Shown in pieces: positions 37,037-55,064 of a DNA stretch of 64,000 nt. A program made the position numbers and the translations under genes. Source of the DNA: Phycisphaerales bacterium (GTDB lineage Bacteria; Planctomycetota; Phycisphaerae; Phycisphaerales; UBA1924); the NCBI GenBank assembly GCA_022072615.1, contig JAJVHS010000052.1, positions 1-64,000 of the forward strand, written 5' to 3'. Numbering within the stretch: position 1 is the first letter of the stretch; each line of letters begins with the position of its first letter. The notes beneath the pieces are model-generated. The model was not told where the DNA came from and searched no databases. It saw only the letters and a program-made list of their open reading frames with translations.

Positions 37037-37443
37037 ACGAGCGGCCGCTGGAGACGCGGTGCACAGCGTACTGACATTGGGTATTGCGTGAGGGGCGAGA
37101 CAGCGTCGCGAACGGAGCGGAGAGAGGCGATGGACGCTTCGCGGAGTAGCATCCGATGCCTTCGCTCGCTGGCGGCCGGCGGTCACTCGTTTCTCCGGCG
37201 AGGGTGCGAGCGGAGCGGGTCCGGACCGGGCGACTTGTCCGGACCGGTGGATGGTCTAAACTTCCCTCCCAACTTCCCGCCCGGGCTGGCGCTCTGGCGG
37301 GGTCACAAGTCAAACCGTCAGCACCACCCGCTCGCTGAGCCGTGCCCGGCTCGGCCTTGCCGCGGGGCGCGGGCCGGATTCACAGTGGAGTGTCCACTCG
37401 GATCGGTTCGGGCTCTGTGGGGGCAGGTGGGAGGTGGAGAACA

Positions 37444-37872
37444 ATGGGCAAACGCGAAGTCACCAACATCTTCAAGATCATGGCCCCTGGCGGGCAGGCC
37501 ACGCCAGCCCCGCCGCTGGGTCCCGTTCTGGGTTCCAAGGGCGTCAACCCCGGGCAGTTCATCCAGAAGTTCAACGCCGCGACCCAGCACGTCAAGGGCA
37601 AGGTCGTCGGCTGCATCGTCACGGTCTACAGCGACCGGACGTTCGACCTGGAGATCAAGAGCTCGCCGGCGTCGGTCATGATCAAGGACGCCGCCAAGGT
37701 TGAGAAGGGCTCGGGCGTCCCCAACAAGAACAAGGTCGGCAAGATCACCAAGGCGCAGGTGCGGGCGATCGCCGAGCAGAAGATGCAGGACCTCAACAGC
37801 GCATCGGTTGAAGCGGCGATGCGGGTGATCGAAGGCACGGCCCGGTCGATGGGCGTCGTGGTGGAGGGCTGA
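37444..37872 (+). CDS. rplK: 50S ribosomal protein L11
   Basis: KIMAPGGQATPAPPLGPVLGSKGVNPGQFIQKFNAAT. Confidence 0.98.
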   Translation: MGKREVTNIFKIMAPGGQATPAPPLGPVLGSKGVNPGQFIQKFNAATQHVKGKVVGCIVTVYSDRTFDLEIKSSPASVMIKDAAKVEKGSGVPNKNKVGKITKAQVRAIAEQKMQDLNSASVEAAMRVIEGTARSMGVVVEG

Positions 37873-37877
37873 TCCAG

Positions 37878-38579
37878 ATGCCGAAGCGAATCACCAAGCG
37901 TGCCAAGGCCAACGGCGCTCTCAAGGCGACCGGCGCCCTGGTGCCGATGGAAGCCGTCGCGACCCTGAAGAAGTTCAAGGGTCCCAAGTTCGACCAGACC
38001 GTCAACATCGTGATGCACCTGGGCGTTGATCCGGCGATGGCCGATCAGTCGCTCCGCGGGTCGATCAGCCTGCCCAAGGGCATCGGCAAGTCCAAGCGCG
38101 TGGTCGCGTTCTGCCAGAGCGACGTGGCCCCGCAGGCTCTCGCGGCCGGCGCGGTCAAGGCGGGCGCGGAAGAGCTGGTCGCCGAGATCGAGAAGGGCTG
38201 GATGGACTTCGACGTCGCGGTGGCCTCGCCGGACATGATGAGGATCGTGTCCAAGCTGGGCAAGGTGCTCGGCCCCAAGGGGCTGATGCCCTCTCCCAAG
38301 GCGGGGACGGTGACGACCAACATCCCGCAGGCGGTGAAGGAATACTCGGCCGGCAAGGTCGAGTACCGCACCGACAAGGGCGGCAACATCCACGCCGTCA
38401 TCGGCAAGATGAGCTTCCCCGACGGGGACCTGGCCGCGAACCTCGAGCACTTCGTCGCGGCGATCGAGAAGGCTCGCCCGGCGACGGCCAAGGGCCAGTA
38501 CGTGAAGAAGATCGTGGTGAGCGGGGCGATGACGCCCGGCGTCCAGGTGAAGTACACCTCTGTGGCGGAGGCTGAATAA
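37878..38579 (+). CDS. rplA: 50S ribosomal protein L1
   Basis: SKLGKVLGPKGLMPSPKAGTVTTNI. Confidence 0.98.
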   Translation: MPKRITKRAKANGALKATGALVPMEAVATLKKFKGPKFDQTVNIVMHLGVDPAMADQSLRGSISLPKGIGKSKRVVAFCQSDVAPQALAAGAVKAGAEELVAEIEKGWMDFDVAVASPDMMRIVSKLGKVLGPKGLMPSPKAGTVTTNIPQAVKEYSAGKVEYRTDKGGNIHAVIGKMSFPDGDLAANLEHFVAAIEKARPATAKGQYVKKIVVSGAMTPGVQVKYTSVAEAE

Positions 38580-39124
38580 TGTCAAAGCCCGTCAAAGAAC
38601 TGATCATGCAGCAGTACGGCGAGCGTTTTGGTGAATACCAGGACGCCGTGCTGATCTCGATCCGCGGCGTGAAGGCGGTGGACAACAACCGCATCCGCCA
38701 CGGCCTGTCGAAGAAGAACATCCGCATCACCATGGTTCGCAACGCCCTGGCTCGCAAGTCGTTCGAGGGCAAGTCGCTCTCGGCGCTCAACGAGCTGATG
38801 GTGGGTTCCAGCGCGCTGGTGTACGGCGGGGCGTCGGTGGTCGAGGTGGCCCGGGAGCTGGTGGCGCTGGTGAGCAAGTACCCGGCGCTGGAGTTCAAGG
38901 GCGCGCTGCTCGACGGCGTCGTCTTCAAGGGCAAGTCGGGCGTGGAGGAGCTCTCGAAGTTCCCGACGCGCGAGGAGGCCATCGGCAGGGCGATCACGCT
39001 GATCCTGTCGCCCGCCCAGAAGGTGGTGGGGCAGATCGCGGGGCCCGGCAGCACGGTGGCGGGGCTCGTCAAGGCGATCGAGACCAAGCTCGAGAAGGGC
39101 GAGGCGATCGCGAAGGTGGCGTGA
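38579..39124 (+). CDS. rplJ: 50S ribosomal protein L10
   Basis: L10-like sequence and operon position; TAATG overlap with rplA. Confidence 0.93.
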   Translation: MSKPVKELIMQQYGERFGEYQDAVLISIRGVKAVDNNRIRHGLSKKNIRITMVRNALARKSFEGKSLSALNELMVGSSALVYGGASVVEVARELVALVSKYPALEFKGALLDGVVFKGKSGVEELSKFPTREEAIGRAITLILSPAQKVVGQIAGPGSTVAGLVKAIETKLEKGEAIAKVA

Positions 39125-39293
39125 GCAGGAAACGAAGGCATCGAGGCATCAAGGCATCGAGGCATTCAGGAAGTGACACATTCTCTTCGACTGGCCCGCA
39201 AGGGATAAAGGCCGAGCGTTCGGCCCCTCTCGAAGTCATGTTCGGCCCGGCCAGGCGATGCCCGGCGGGCCCGGCAAGTAAAGGCAGAAGACC

Positions 39294-39695
39294 ATGTCCG
39301 ACACCACGTTTGACGCGAAAGTGAAAGATCTCGGCGACAAGCTCGCGGCCCTGACCCTCAAGGAAGCCGTGGACCTGGGCAAGTACATGAAGGAGGCCTA
39401 CGGCATCGAGGCCGCGGCGGGCGGCGCGGTGATGATGGCCGCCCCGGCCGGCGGCGCTGCGGCTCCCAAGGCCGAGGAGAAGACCAGCTTCGACGTGGTT
39501 CTCAAGGCCGTCGATGCGGCCAAGAAGATCCCGATCATCAAGGTCGTCCGCGAGGCGACCGGCCTGGGCCTGGCCGAGGCGAAGGCGTTCGTCGACAATC
39601 CGGGCAAGCCCGTCAAGCAGGGCCTGGACAAGGCGGAAGCCGAGAAGCTCAAGAAGACGCTCGAGGAAGCCGGCGCGACCATCGAACTCGCCTGA
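39294..39695 (+). CDS. rplL: 50S ribosomal protein L7/L12
   Basis: [73 protein letters not shown]. Confidence 0.98.
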   Translation: MSDTTFDAKVKDLGDKLAALTLKEAVDLGKYMKEAYGIEAAAGGAVMMAAPAGGAAAPKAEEKTSFDVVLKAVDAAKKIPIIKVVREATGLGLAEAKAFVDNPGKPVKQGLDKAEAEKLKKTLEEAGATIELA

Positions 39696-39735
39696 GTTCG
39701 GGGCCCGGTTCCGAGCCACGTTCCATTGCCCATCG

Positions 39736-39770
39736 AGGGGGCCGGTTCCTTGGAGCCGGCCCCTTTCTTG
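39736..39770 (+). terminator. Hairpin between rplL and rpoB (attenuator/terminator)
   Basis: GGGGCCGGTTCCTTGGAGCCGGCCCCTTTCTT. Confidence 0.7.
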
Positions 39771-40026
39771 TTGGTGCGGGGGGCCCTCACCCTGCCCAAA
39801 CCCGATCAAAGCGGCGGGTTGATTGCGGCCGGTGGTCAATAAGGAATATTCCTCAAAGATTGGTTCAAGTTCTTGATCGGCCCGTCCGGGGGTTTACACT
39901 CCCGGGTTGCGGGCTGCGGTGTCAATGCGGCGACGAATCAGCTAACACGAAGCGGTGCGAGACCTCGTGCACGCCCTCCGGCATGCGCGAGGACATTATC
40001 CATCGATCGCGAGGGACTCCGACACG

Positions 40027-43953
<3,927 letters not shown>

Positions 43954-44050
43954 GCCCGTCCGTCGCCCCTGAGTGTTCGGTGTCCGGCGTGGTGCACGAG
44001 ATCGATATTTGACTGGCTTTGCGGCACGACGCCGCGGGAGCACAGAAGAC

Positions 44051-48439
<4,389 letters not shown>

Positions 48440-48463
48440 TCACCGCACCCCGATAGAACCCTC

Positions 48464-48490
48464 AACCCCGGCCGAAAAGCCGGGGTTTTT
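48464..48490 (+). terminator. Rho-independent terminator after rpoC
   Basis: AACCCCGGCCGAAAAGCCGGGGTTTTT. Confidence 0.9.
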
Positions 48491-48569
48491 CGTGCGCTTG
48501 CGCCCGCTCCGCCCGTGCCTGTCGTACACTCGGGCCGGACTACCGGTCCGACCGACGGGAGCCTCACCG

Positions 48570-49634
48570 ATGGCCAGCAGGACCTCCTTCCACACCGCTC
48601 GCGGGCGTCTCATGACCGTGATCAACCGCTTCGGCGGCTGGTACAGCCCGGCGAGCGCGCCGCACTTTGACGTCAACGCCCCGCAGCACCGCTTCGTGCA
48701 GTTCCTGGCGCGGATGTACGCCAAGGCCGAGCTGCCACGGCACGTCCAGATCCTCGAGGTCATCCAGGTCGGCCGCGAGCCCCTGTGGCTGAAGGAGGGC
48801 TGGCGGACCTGCCGCGGGTCGTGGCACGGCTACACGATGCGGCTCAACATCCCCGACTTCTACCAGCGCTGGGCGTGGTTCCTCAGCCGCTACCACGAGG
48901 TGTACGTCCAGGTGCTGATGCGCAATGCGCTGCGCAAGGGCGACATCTTCATCGACGGCGGCGCCAACAACGGCCTGGTCACCATGGTCGGCGCGTGGCT
49001 GGTTGGAAAAACCGGCGCCGTCCACGCCTTCGAGCCCAACGCGACCGTCCACGACCAGCTCCTGTGGCACATCAACACCAACCACCTCTCGCAGGTGACG
49101 CCGCACCGGGCCGGCCTCTCCGACCGCGAGGAGACGCTCACGCTCCGCGTGCCAGGGTCGGGCAACTGGGGCGCGGGCACCTTCTCGTCGATCCCCGATC
49201 GCTACGGCGGGGTGGTCTCCGAATCGTGCACCGCGCCGCTGATCCCCGGCGACACGCTGCTGCCGTCGCTGCCGACCCGCCCGGGCTGCGAGATGGTCAT
49301 CAAGCTCGACATCGAGGGCTTCGAGCTCCGGGCCCTGCTGGGAATGGAGAAGATCCTGCGCGAGCGTCGGCCGATGGTGATCATGGAGATGAACTCGGAG
49401 ATGCTCGGGATGAACGGCGTGACCTTCGATCACGTGTTCAACCACATGACGGCCCGGGGGTACCGGTGCTTCGGCTTCAGCGACCGCCGGAAGATCATCC
49501 GCCGTCACGGCGTGGTGCTGACGCCCATCCCCGGCGCCAACTCCCCGATGCCCCCCGACGTCGCGTGGATCCATCCGTACAGCGGCATCTGGCAGCGGCT
49601 CGCGCGGTGGATGGTCGAACCCGCGGCGACGTGA
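48570..49634 (+). CDS. FkbM-family methyltransferase
   Basis: GDIFIDGGANNGLVTMVGAWLVGKTGAVHAFEPNATVHDQLLWHI ... MVIKLDIEGFELRALLGMEKIL. Confidence 0.9.
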   Translation: MASRTSFHTARGRLMTVINRFGGWYSPASAPHFDVNAPQHRFVQFLARMYAKAELPRHVQILEVIQVGREPLWLKEGWRTCRGSWHGYTMRLNIPDFYQRWAWFLSRYHEVYVQVLMRNALRKGDIFIDGGANNGLVTMVGAWLVGKTGAVHAFEPNATVHDQLLWHINTNHLSQVTPHRAGLSDREETLTLRVPGSGNWGAGTFSSIPDRYGGVVSESCTAPLIPGDTLLPSLPTRPGCEMVIKLDIEGFELRALLGMEKILRERRPMVIMEMNSEMLGMNGVTFDHVFNHMTARGYRCFGFSDRRKIIRRHGVVLTPIPGANSPMPPDVAWIHPYSGIWQRLARWMVEPAAT

Positions 49635-49727
49635 GCGACTGGACCGCTGAGAGCGACCCGTTCATCCTCGCTGCCGCTGTCTCCTCCGTGGAACCGGCAT
49701 ACAAGGCGCCGTCTACGATGTGTTCGT

Positions 49728-51635
49728 ATGCGGAGGGGCCCGCGAGTCTTGCTGATCCTGATGATGGGCGCTGTGCTTGCCGCCGGGGCGATTTGGCTCG
49801 CGTCGCTCCCCGACCAGGCCGACAAGGCCGACGGCTACACCATCGAGGAAATGGCCGCCGACATCGCCGCAGCCGATGAATCCGGCCGCGTCGTTCGAAT
49901 CGGGTGCGACTGTGATGGCTACACGGGCGCCGGCCTGGCGAGCTACGTCAAAGACCCGGACTCCGGAGCGTGCACGCTCGTCACGTGCTTGCACGTCACC
50001 GCGAAGGGCGTGTGTTTCCTGCCGGGGTCCAATGGCACTTGGACCACGCTTGACCGGACCCTCAAAGCCGCGGTCAGGCCCGACGTAGTCATCTTCGAAG
50101 CACCCGCGCCACCCGGCCTCGATGCGGCGTTCACGTGGGCCGACCGCGAGCCCATCGTCGGTGAACACGTCACGATCTTCAGGTACGACGAAGCAACCGA
50201 AGGGATCACGCGGAGCCGCACGCGTGTACGCCCGCCCGAAACAATGCCCACCGGAAACGTCCTGTGGGGGCTGGACGCCGCGAGCGAGCCCGGGATGAGC
50301 GGCGGACCGGTCGTCGCTGAGGATGGCCGACTTCTGGGCATCATCACCGGCGGCGCCGAAGATGCCGATCACAACGGATTGTTCCTCTCGGTCGGCGGGA
50401 TTTCCGGGGTACCTATTCGGCATCGTACGCTCGCGCAGGTCCGAACCGAGTATGAAGAGTCGTTTGAATCGAAGAGACGGTACGACCTTGCGAGGGAGCT
50501 CGAGAGGGACGGAAAGCTCGAGCACGCGCTCGATGAGCTTCGACCTGTCATCGAAGCCGATCCTGATGATCCGCTCGCTCCCGCGAAAGCGGCGCACATT
50601 CTCCTTCGACTCGGACGCACCGACGAGGCGATCGACCTGTTGACAGTGCCTGCGGAACGTCATCGGTCGAATCCGGCAGTCGGTCAGATGCTCGTCCTCG
50701 CGTATCGCCAGGCGGGCCGCCACGACCTCGCCGGTAAAGTCACCGATCGGCTCTTGGATGCCGGCGTTGCGGACCAGGCAACCGCCACGGTTCGGTTTGT
50801 CGAACTGGTTCAGGCGGGCGATCGCACACGAGCACTCGCCGTCCTCAACCGGTTCATCGAAATCCATCCCTACGAGTGCGACCTTTACCCACTCCAGGAC
50901 TTGCGGTGGATCTCTCAAGTCGAACGTACGATCCCGCCCGACTGGTGCATCGAGCGAGACAGCCGCTGCAAGTCAATCGCGATAGATCTCCTGTACGCAC
51001 GCAGCGACTTCGCCGGAGTCGCGAGAATTCATGATGAATTCGGCTGCGACGGCCTCGCCGAACGGTATCGCCGAGCCGTAGCTTCGGCGCTGCTGAACCT
51101 GGGTCGCGTTCAGGACGGACTGCGAGCCGCGGAACGCGCCGGGCAGGAACTCGGGTTGAACGCTTCGCTCGCGTTGGCGATCGGCGAGCTGTACAGGGAC
51201 CTGACCGACGATGATGGTCGAGCCGAAGCTTATCTGAGTATGGCCAGCCAACTGGCTCCCCCCGGCCACAAGGCGCACATCGCAGCCGCAATCTTCGCGG
51301 GCTCGGCGGGATGCGGCGCGGCAACCGTGGACTTGATGCTCGATCGCACCGAGCTCCTCGGAGGCGATAGAGACGACGTCAGCCTGTGGAACGTCGCGAC
51401 GTGCTTTGGGTCTACCGGCCGGGACGGCCGTGCACTCGAGCTCATCGCGAGCCGCCCGTTCATGGAACTCGGTGAACTGGCGGAACTTGCCGCCGTATCG
51501 GCCTGGCGGCTGGGCTGGTACGACCTCGCCGTGGGTTACGGGCGCCTCGCACTGGAGTTCAATCCTGACCAGAGCGAGCTGCGCAGCTGGATCGAAAGTC
51601 TCGATGCCCAGATAAAAACCCGCGTCGACGAATGA
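49728..51635 (+). CDS. Membrane-anchored trypsin-like protease domain + TPR protein
   Basis: TM; TLVTCLHVT (His), MSGGPVVAEDGRLLGIITGG (Ser motif), then TPR-like repeats. Confidence 0.7.
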   Translation: MRRGPRVLLILMMGAVLAAGAIWLASLPDQADKADGYTIEEMAADIAAADESGRVVRIGCDCDGYTGAGLASYVKDPDSGACTLVTCLHVTAKGVCFLPGSNGTWTTLDRTLKAAVRPDVVIFEAPAPPGLDAAFTWADREPIVGEHVTIFRYDEATEGITRSRTRVRPPETMPTGNVLWGLDAASEPGMSGGPVVAEDGRLLGIITGGAEDADHNGLFLSVGGISGVPIRHRTLAQVRTEYEESFESKRRYDLARELERDGKLEHALDELRPVIEADPDDPLAPAKAAHILLRLGRTDEAIDLLTVPAERHRSNPAVGQMLVLAYRQAGRHDLAGKVTDRLLDAGVADQATATVRFVELVQAGDRTRALAVLNRFIEIHPYECDLYPLQDLRWISQVERTIPPDWCIERDSRCKSIAIDLLYARSDFAGVARIHDEFGCDGLAERYRRAVASALLNLGRVQDGLRAAERAGQELGLNASLALAIGELYRDLTDDDGRAEAYLSMASQLAPPGHKAHIAAAIFAGSAGCGAATVDLMLDRTELLGGDRDDVSLWNVATCFGSTGRDGRALELIASRPFMELGELAELAAVSAWRLGWYDLAVGYGRLALEFNPDQSELRSWIESLDAQIKTRVDE

Positions 51636-51654
51636 ACCGCGAACGCGGCATGGA

Positions 51655-51713
51655 TGCGAGCCAAGAGCACCGGGATCGAAGCGATCCGGGTGCCGGGGCG
51701 ATGCAAAGGCACT
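51655..51713. repeat. Isolated partial copy of the 19.6-21.1 kb REP-like element
   Basis: GAGCACCGGGATCGAAGCGATCCGGGTGCC; reverse complement resembles GCCACCGGGATCGCTTCGATTCCGGTGTCC in the island. Confidence 0.55.
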
Positions 51714-51963
51714 CACGCGAGCGGCCACACACACGTAGCTAAGTCGTCGCCAGGTTCCCTCAGGCCGGAACGAAAGGGCAAGCCTTGATTGAACCGCTCA
51801 ACAGCGAGCGGTAGTCTCGTTGATGCCCGAAACTACACAAAAAAGGTGGCCGCCAACCACTCATGTTTCTGTATACTCAAACGGGGTCACTCGTGGTCGC
51901 ATATCCAAAAACGTTTCCGCCCGTTTGCGACTGCCAGAATACTGACCGCTCAAGGAGGTTGGC

Positions 51964-52632
51964 ATGGACAGGAACAAGCGTGCGTCGGTGCTGGGTATTG
52001 TTGCGTGGTGCGCCCTCGCGAGTGCGGCGCACGGTGGCATCACACTTACCTCCGGATACATGTCGCTCGCGGCGTCATGGACGGGGGGCGACCCCGTGTT
52101 GCCCGATCCGGACGTGGTCTACAGCGGATCGAAAACCGTCACGTGGACTGCGGGGGAGGGCTACGCCTTTGTCGATTTGCCCTTGATTACTGCGGGCGGG
52201 AACGACATCTTCCCGGGCGAAGACAAGATCGTCGCGAAGAGCGGCATCGGCGGCGGCTTCAATGATGTCCGAGTTCACGCCTTCACGTTCACGGCCATCC
52301 ACACGATCCGGTTTGAGGTGACCGAGGACATGACTTTCTGGCGCGGGCTTTATCCCGCCGGAGAGCTGCTCGGGCCGTTCGATGTTGCGACGCTCCAGAA
52401 CCTCGACACGGGCGCAGCGCCGATTGATCTGCTGACCAACGAGACCGGCTTTGCACCCGCCGGCAGCTATGAACTCCAGTTGCTTGTGACGCAGGAATGG
52501 GAATCCGACACCCCCAATCCGAGCTTCCACATGGACTTGTTCATTGCATTCTCCGCCGTGCCCGCCCCCGGCACGGCCGGGCTCCTGGGAGTGTCGGCCG
52601 TCGCCGCTGTACGGCGTCGCCGTCGGTCGTAA
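51964..52632 (+). CDS. Secreted protein with PEP-CTERM-like sorting tail
   Basis: Signal peptide; C-term AVPAPGTAGLLGVSAVAAVRRRRRS*. Confidence 0.75.
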   Translation: MDRNKRASVLGIVAWCALASAAHGGITLTSGYMSLAASWTGGDPVLPDPDVVYSGSKTVTWTAGEGYAFVDLPLITAGGNDIFPGEDKIVAKSGIGGGFNDVRVHAFTFTAIHTIRFEVTEDMTFWRGLYPAGELLGPFDVATLQNLDTGAAPIDLLTNETGFAPAGSYELQLLVTQEWESDTPNPSFHMDLFIAFSAVPAPGTAGLLGVSAVAAVRRRRRS

Positions 52633-52904
52633 CGATTGACGGCTGCGCGACAACCTCAACGATCCTTCGTCGGAAAGGACTACCAGACCGCGAGCGCCGC
52701 GGACCGGCCCTCGCCGTGTTGTCTTCGCTGGCGCAGGCGCGTTTCCTCCTGCAACTCGAGGGCGGCGTGGCACCCGGATTGTGCAGGATTGTGAAGTTTT
52801 TCCCGTGCGGTGTCACCGTGGATCGGCGATGCGATGCGGTGTCGTTGATGACGACCCCTCGGGCTCGGAAGGTGTTCCGCACCGCACGCCTCGCGTGAAA
52901 TAAA

Positions 52905-52940
52905 GCAGGCCCGGCATTCACGCCGGACCTGCTCGGAGAA
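52905..52940 (-). terminator. Terminator of the following minus-strand PEP-CTERM-like gene
   Basis: Minus strand GCAGGTCCGGCGTGAATGCCGGGCCTGCTTTATTT; arms at about 52905-52932. Confidence 0.6.
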
Positions 52941-53011
52941 GAGATCAAGAGAAGAGATCAACGCAGGAGATCAGGAGATCGAGTGCCTTGCACCATCCGA
53001 TCGACGCGGGC

Positions 53012-53770
53012 TTATCGCCGGCGACGAGCCGCCACCAGGCCCGCGAGGCCGACCAGCGCACCAGCGCCCGGTGCGGGCACCGTCGTTCCCAGGCTGATGC
53101 CGATCCCGTCGCCCGAAGTCTGATCGATCCGCACGGTCAGCGTGCTTACCGCGTCGTTGATCTGCACCAGTGCGAGGCCGGTGTTCCACCAGGGGTCGTT
53201 GCCGCCCGGGCCGGTCAGCGAGTTCTGCATCTCGAACATCCCCGCCGACGACGTGAACTGCGTCGGGCCCACGTTCATCGCGCCCGTCCAGTCGCCCAGG
53301 TGCGTGCCGTTCTGCAGCACCGTCACCCGCGTCGTGGTGTCGAGGGCGTTCTCGCCGGGGTTGGGATCGCGCCGGCCCAGCCCCTGCACGCCCAGGATCA
53401 GCGAGTTGGCGGGGATCGTGCCCGAGAACGTGTAGGTCACCGTCCACGACGAGTTGATGACGCCCGACCAGCCCCAGTTGGTCCTGGCCAGGCACTCGTG
53501 GTTGTTCCACGAGTACGTGTCGGGCCCGGAAGTCACCGACCCGGTCGCGAGCGGACCGACCTGCAGACGGGCCTCGGTGAAGTCGGGGTTCGGGCTGTAG
53601 GACATCTGCACCGGGCCGATGCCGGGCAGGTTGTACGTCCCGGAGAAGGGCGGGGGGTTCCCGAAGAGCGTCGGCCCGTGGTCGAGCCACGCGACGTTGT
53701 AATTGGCGGCGTTGGCGGCGGCGGCGGCGAGCAGCACGCCCGTGACGGTCATCATCTTCGCAAGGTTCAT
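53012..53770 (-). CDS. Secreted protein with PEP-CTERM-like sorting tail
   Basis: MNLAKMMTVTGVLLAAAAANAANYNVAW; C-term TTVPAPGAGALVGLAGLVAARRRR*. Confidence 0.8.
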   Translation of the reverse strand: MNLAKMMTVTGVLLAAAAANAANYNVAWLDHGPTLFGNPPPFSGTYNLPGIGPVQMSYSPNPDFTEARLQVGPLATGSVTSGPDTYSWNNHECLARTNWGWSGVINSSWTVTYTFSGTIPANSLILGVQGLGRRDPNPGENALDTTTRVTVLQNGTHLGDWTGAMNVGPTQFTSSAGMFEMQNSLTGPGGNDPWWNTGLALVQINDAVSTLTVRIDQTSGDGIGISLGTTVPAPGAGALVGLAGLVAARRRR

Positions 53771-53904
53771 GTCCGGCTCCTCTATGGCATCCGGGTGGGA
53801 TGCGGTGGTTCGTTCCCGTGCCGGCCCGGGCTCCTCCTATGAAGCCCCGGCCGGCTCGCACCCAGATTTGCACGCCGCCCACCGAACCTTGCACCCCATG
53901 CAAA

Positions 53905-53935
53905 AAGAAAAAAGGCCGGGCACCGGCCCGGCCTT
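53905..53935 (-). terminator. Terminator of the following minus-strand PEP-CTERM-like gene
   Basis: Minus strand AAGGCCGGGCCGGTGCCCGGCCTTTTTTCTTTTTG. Confidence 0.75.
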
Positions 53936-53967
53936 GGTCATTCACGCACGCACCACCCCGGGGGGGC

Positions 53968-54825
53968 CTACCGCCGCCGGCGGAAGACGCCCGCCATCCC
54001 CAGCAGTCCCAGCGCAGCGCCGCCCGGCGCCGGCACCAGCGACCTCACCAGGTCCGGGCGGTCAAACTCGCCCTGGAACGTGCCCAGAGCGTCGGCGTAG
54101 CTCTCGCCGTACATCGCCACGGCGCCCGACTTCACGAGCACGTGGAAGATATCGCCCGGGTTCACGTAGAAGACGACCAGCGCCGACCGCGTGGTGTACC
54201 CGTTGGTGGTCTCGTTGAACGTGATGGATCTCGATGCACTGATCATCGTGCCGCCGAGGATCTCGAGTTCTTCACCGTCGACCGAGTACCTCGTCATGCC
54301 GTCGTCCCACACGGAGACCTGCGCGTACGCTCGGGTGCGCCACATCGTGTCCAGGGGGCTGATGGAGACGTCCGCGGTGAACTCGTAGTACAGCTCGAGT
54401 TCCCTCGGGCTGTCCCCGATGTACTGGAACGCGGCCAGGGCGGCGCCGCTCGCGAACACGCTCGCCGCGATCGGCATGCTGCCGTTGAAATCGAGCGTCG
54501 AGCACTTGCCGGTCAGTTCGGCCCCGACGCCGATGGTGGGGGGCACCGCCAGCTCGGACAGGGTGACCGACACGGCGCCGACGCCTCGATCCCACGGGCC
54601 GGTCCCGTCGGAATCGACCACGACGCCGTCGTTGACATGGACGCTGCTCGCGGCCAGGCCCTCGCCCCCGCCGAACGCGTACGCCCCGTTGCGGATACCG
54701 CCGCCGGGGTAGATGTCACCCGTCGAGGCGCTCGTCTGAGCACCGAAGTAAGCGCCGGCCATCGCCTGGCCGCAGGTGCACAGCAAAGCTGCGATGACGC
54801 CGCTCGTGATCGCTCCAAGTTTCAT
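53968..54825 (-). CDS. Secreted protein with PEP-CTERM-like sorting tail
   Basis: Start MKLGAITSGVIAALLCTCGQAMAGAYF (54825); C-term LVPAPGGAALGLLGMAGVFRRRR*. Confidence 0.8.
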   Translation of the reverse strand: MKLGAITSGVIAALLCTCGQAMAGAYFGAQTSASTGDIYPGGGIRNGAYAFGGGEGLAASSVHVNDGVVVDSDGTGPWDRGVGAVSVTLSELAVPPTIGVGAELTGKCSTLDFNGSMPIAASVFASGAALAAFQYIGDSPRELELYYEFTADVSISPLDTMWRTRAYAQVSVWDDGMTRYSVDGEELEILGGTMISASRSITFNETTNGYTTRSALVVFYVNPGDIFHVLVKSGAVAMYGESYADALGTFQGEFDRPDLVRSLVPAPGGAALGLLGMAGVFRRRR

Positions 54826-55064
54826 GTTGCCGCTCCCAAGTCTCCTGTCGGCGCCGAGAACGCCAGCGCCTCCACGTTTGCCGCGTGGATGAGGCCAGAC
54901 CGGCCTCGTGGGAATATTCGGATAAAAAACTCCGGTGGTTCCGGAGCGGCTCCTCAAAGCGTTTCCGCTGCGACCGAGGATCATCACGCGCGGGGCCTTG
55001 AATACGGATCGTTATGTCCTAAAACTGAAGCACCGCGTGGAGGCGGCTATTCAGGAGCGGTCCG

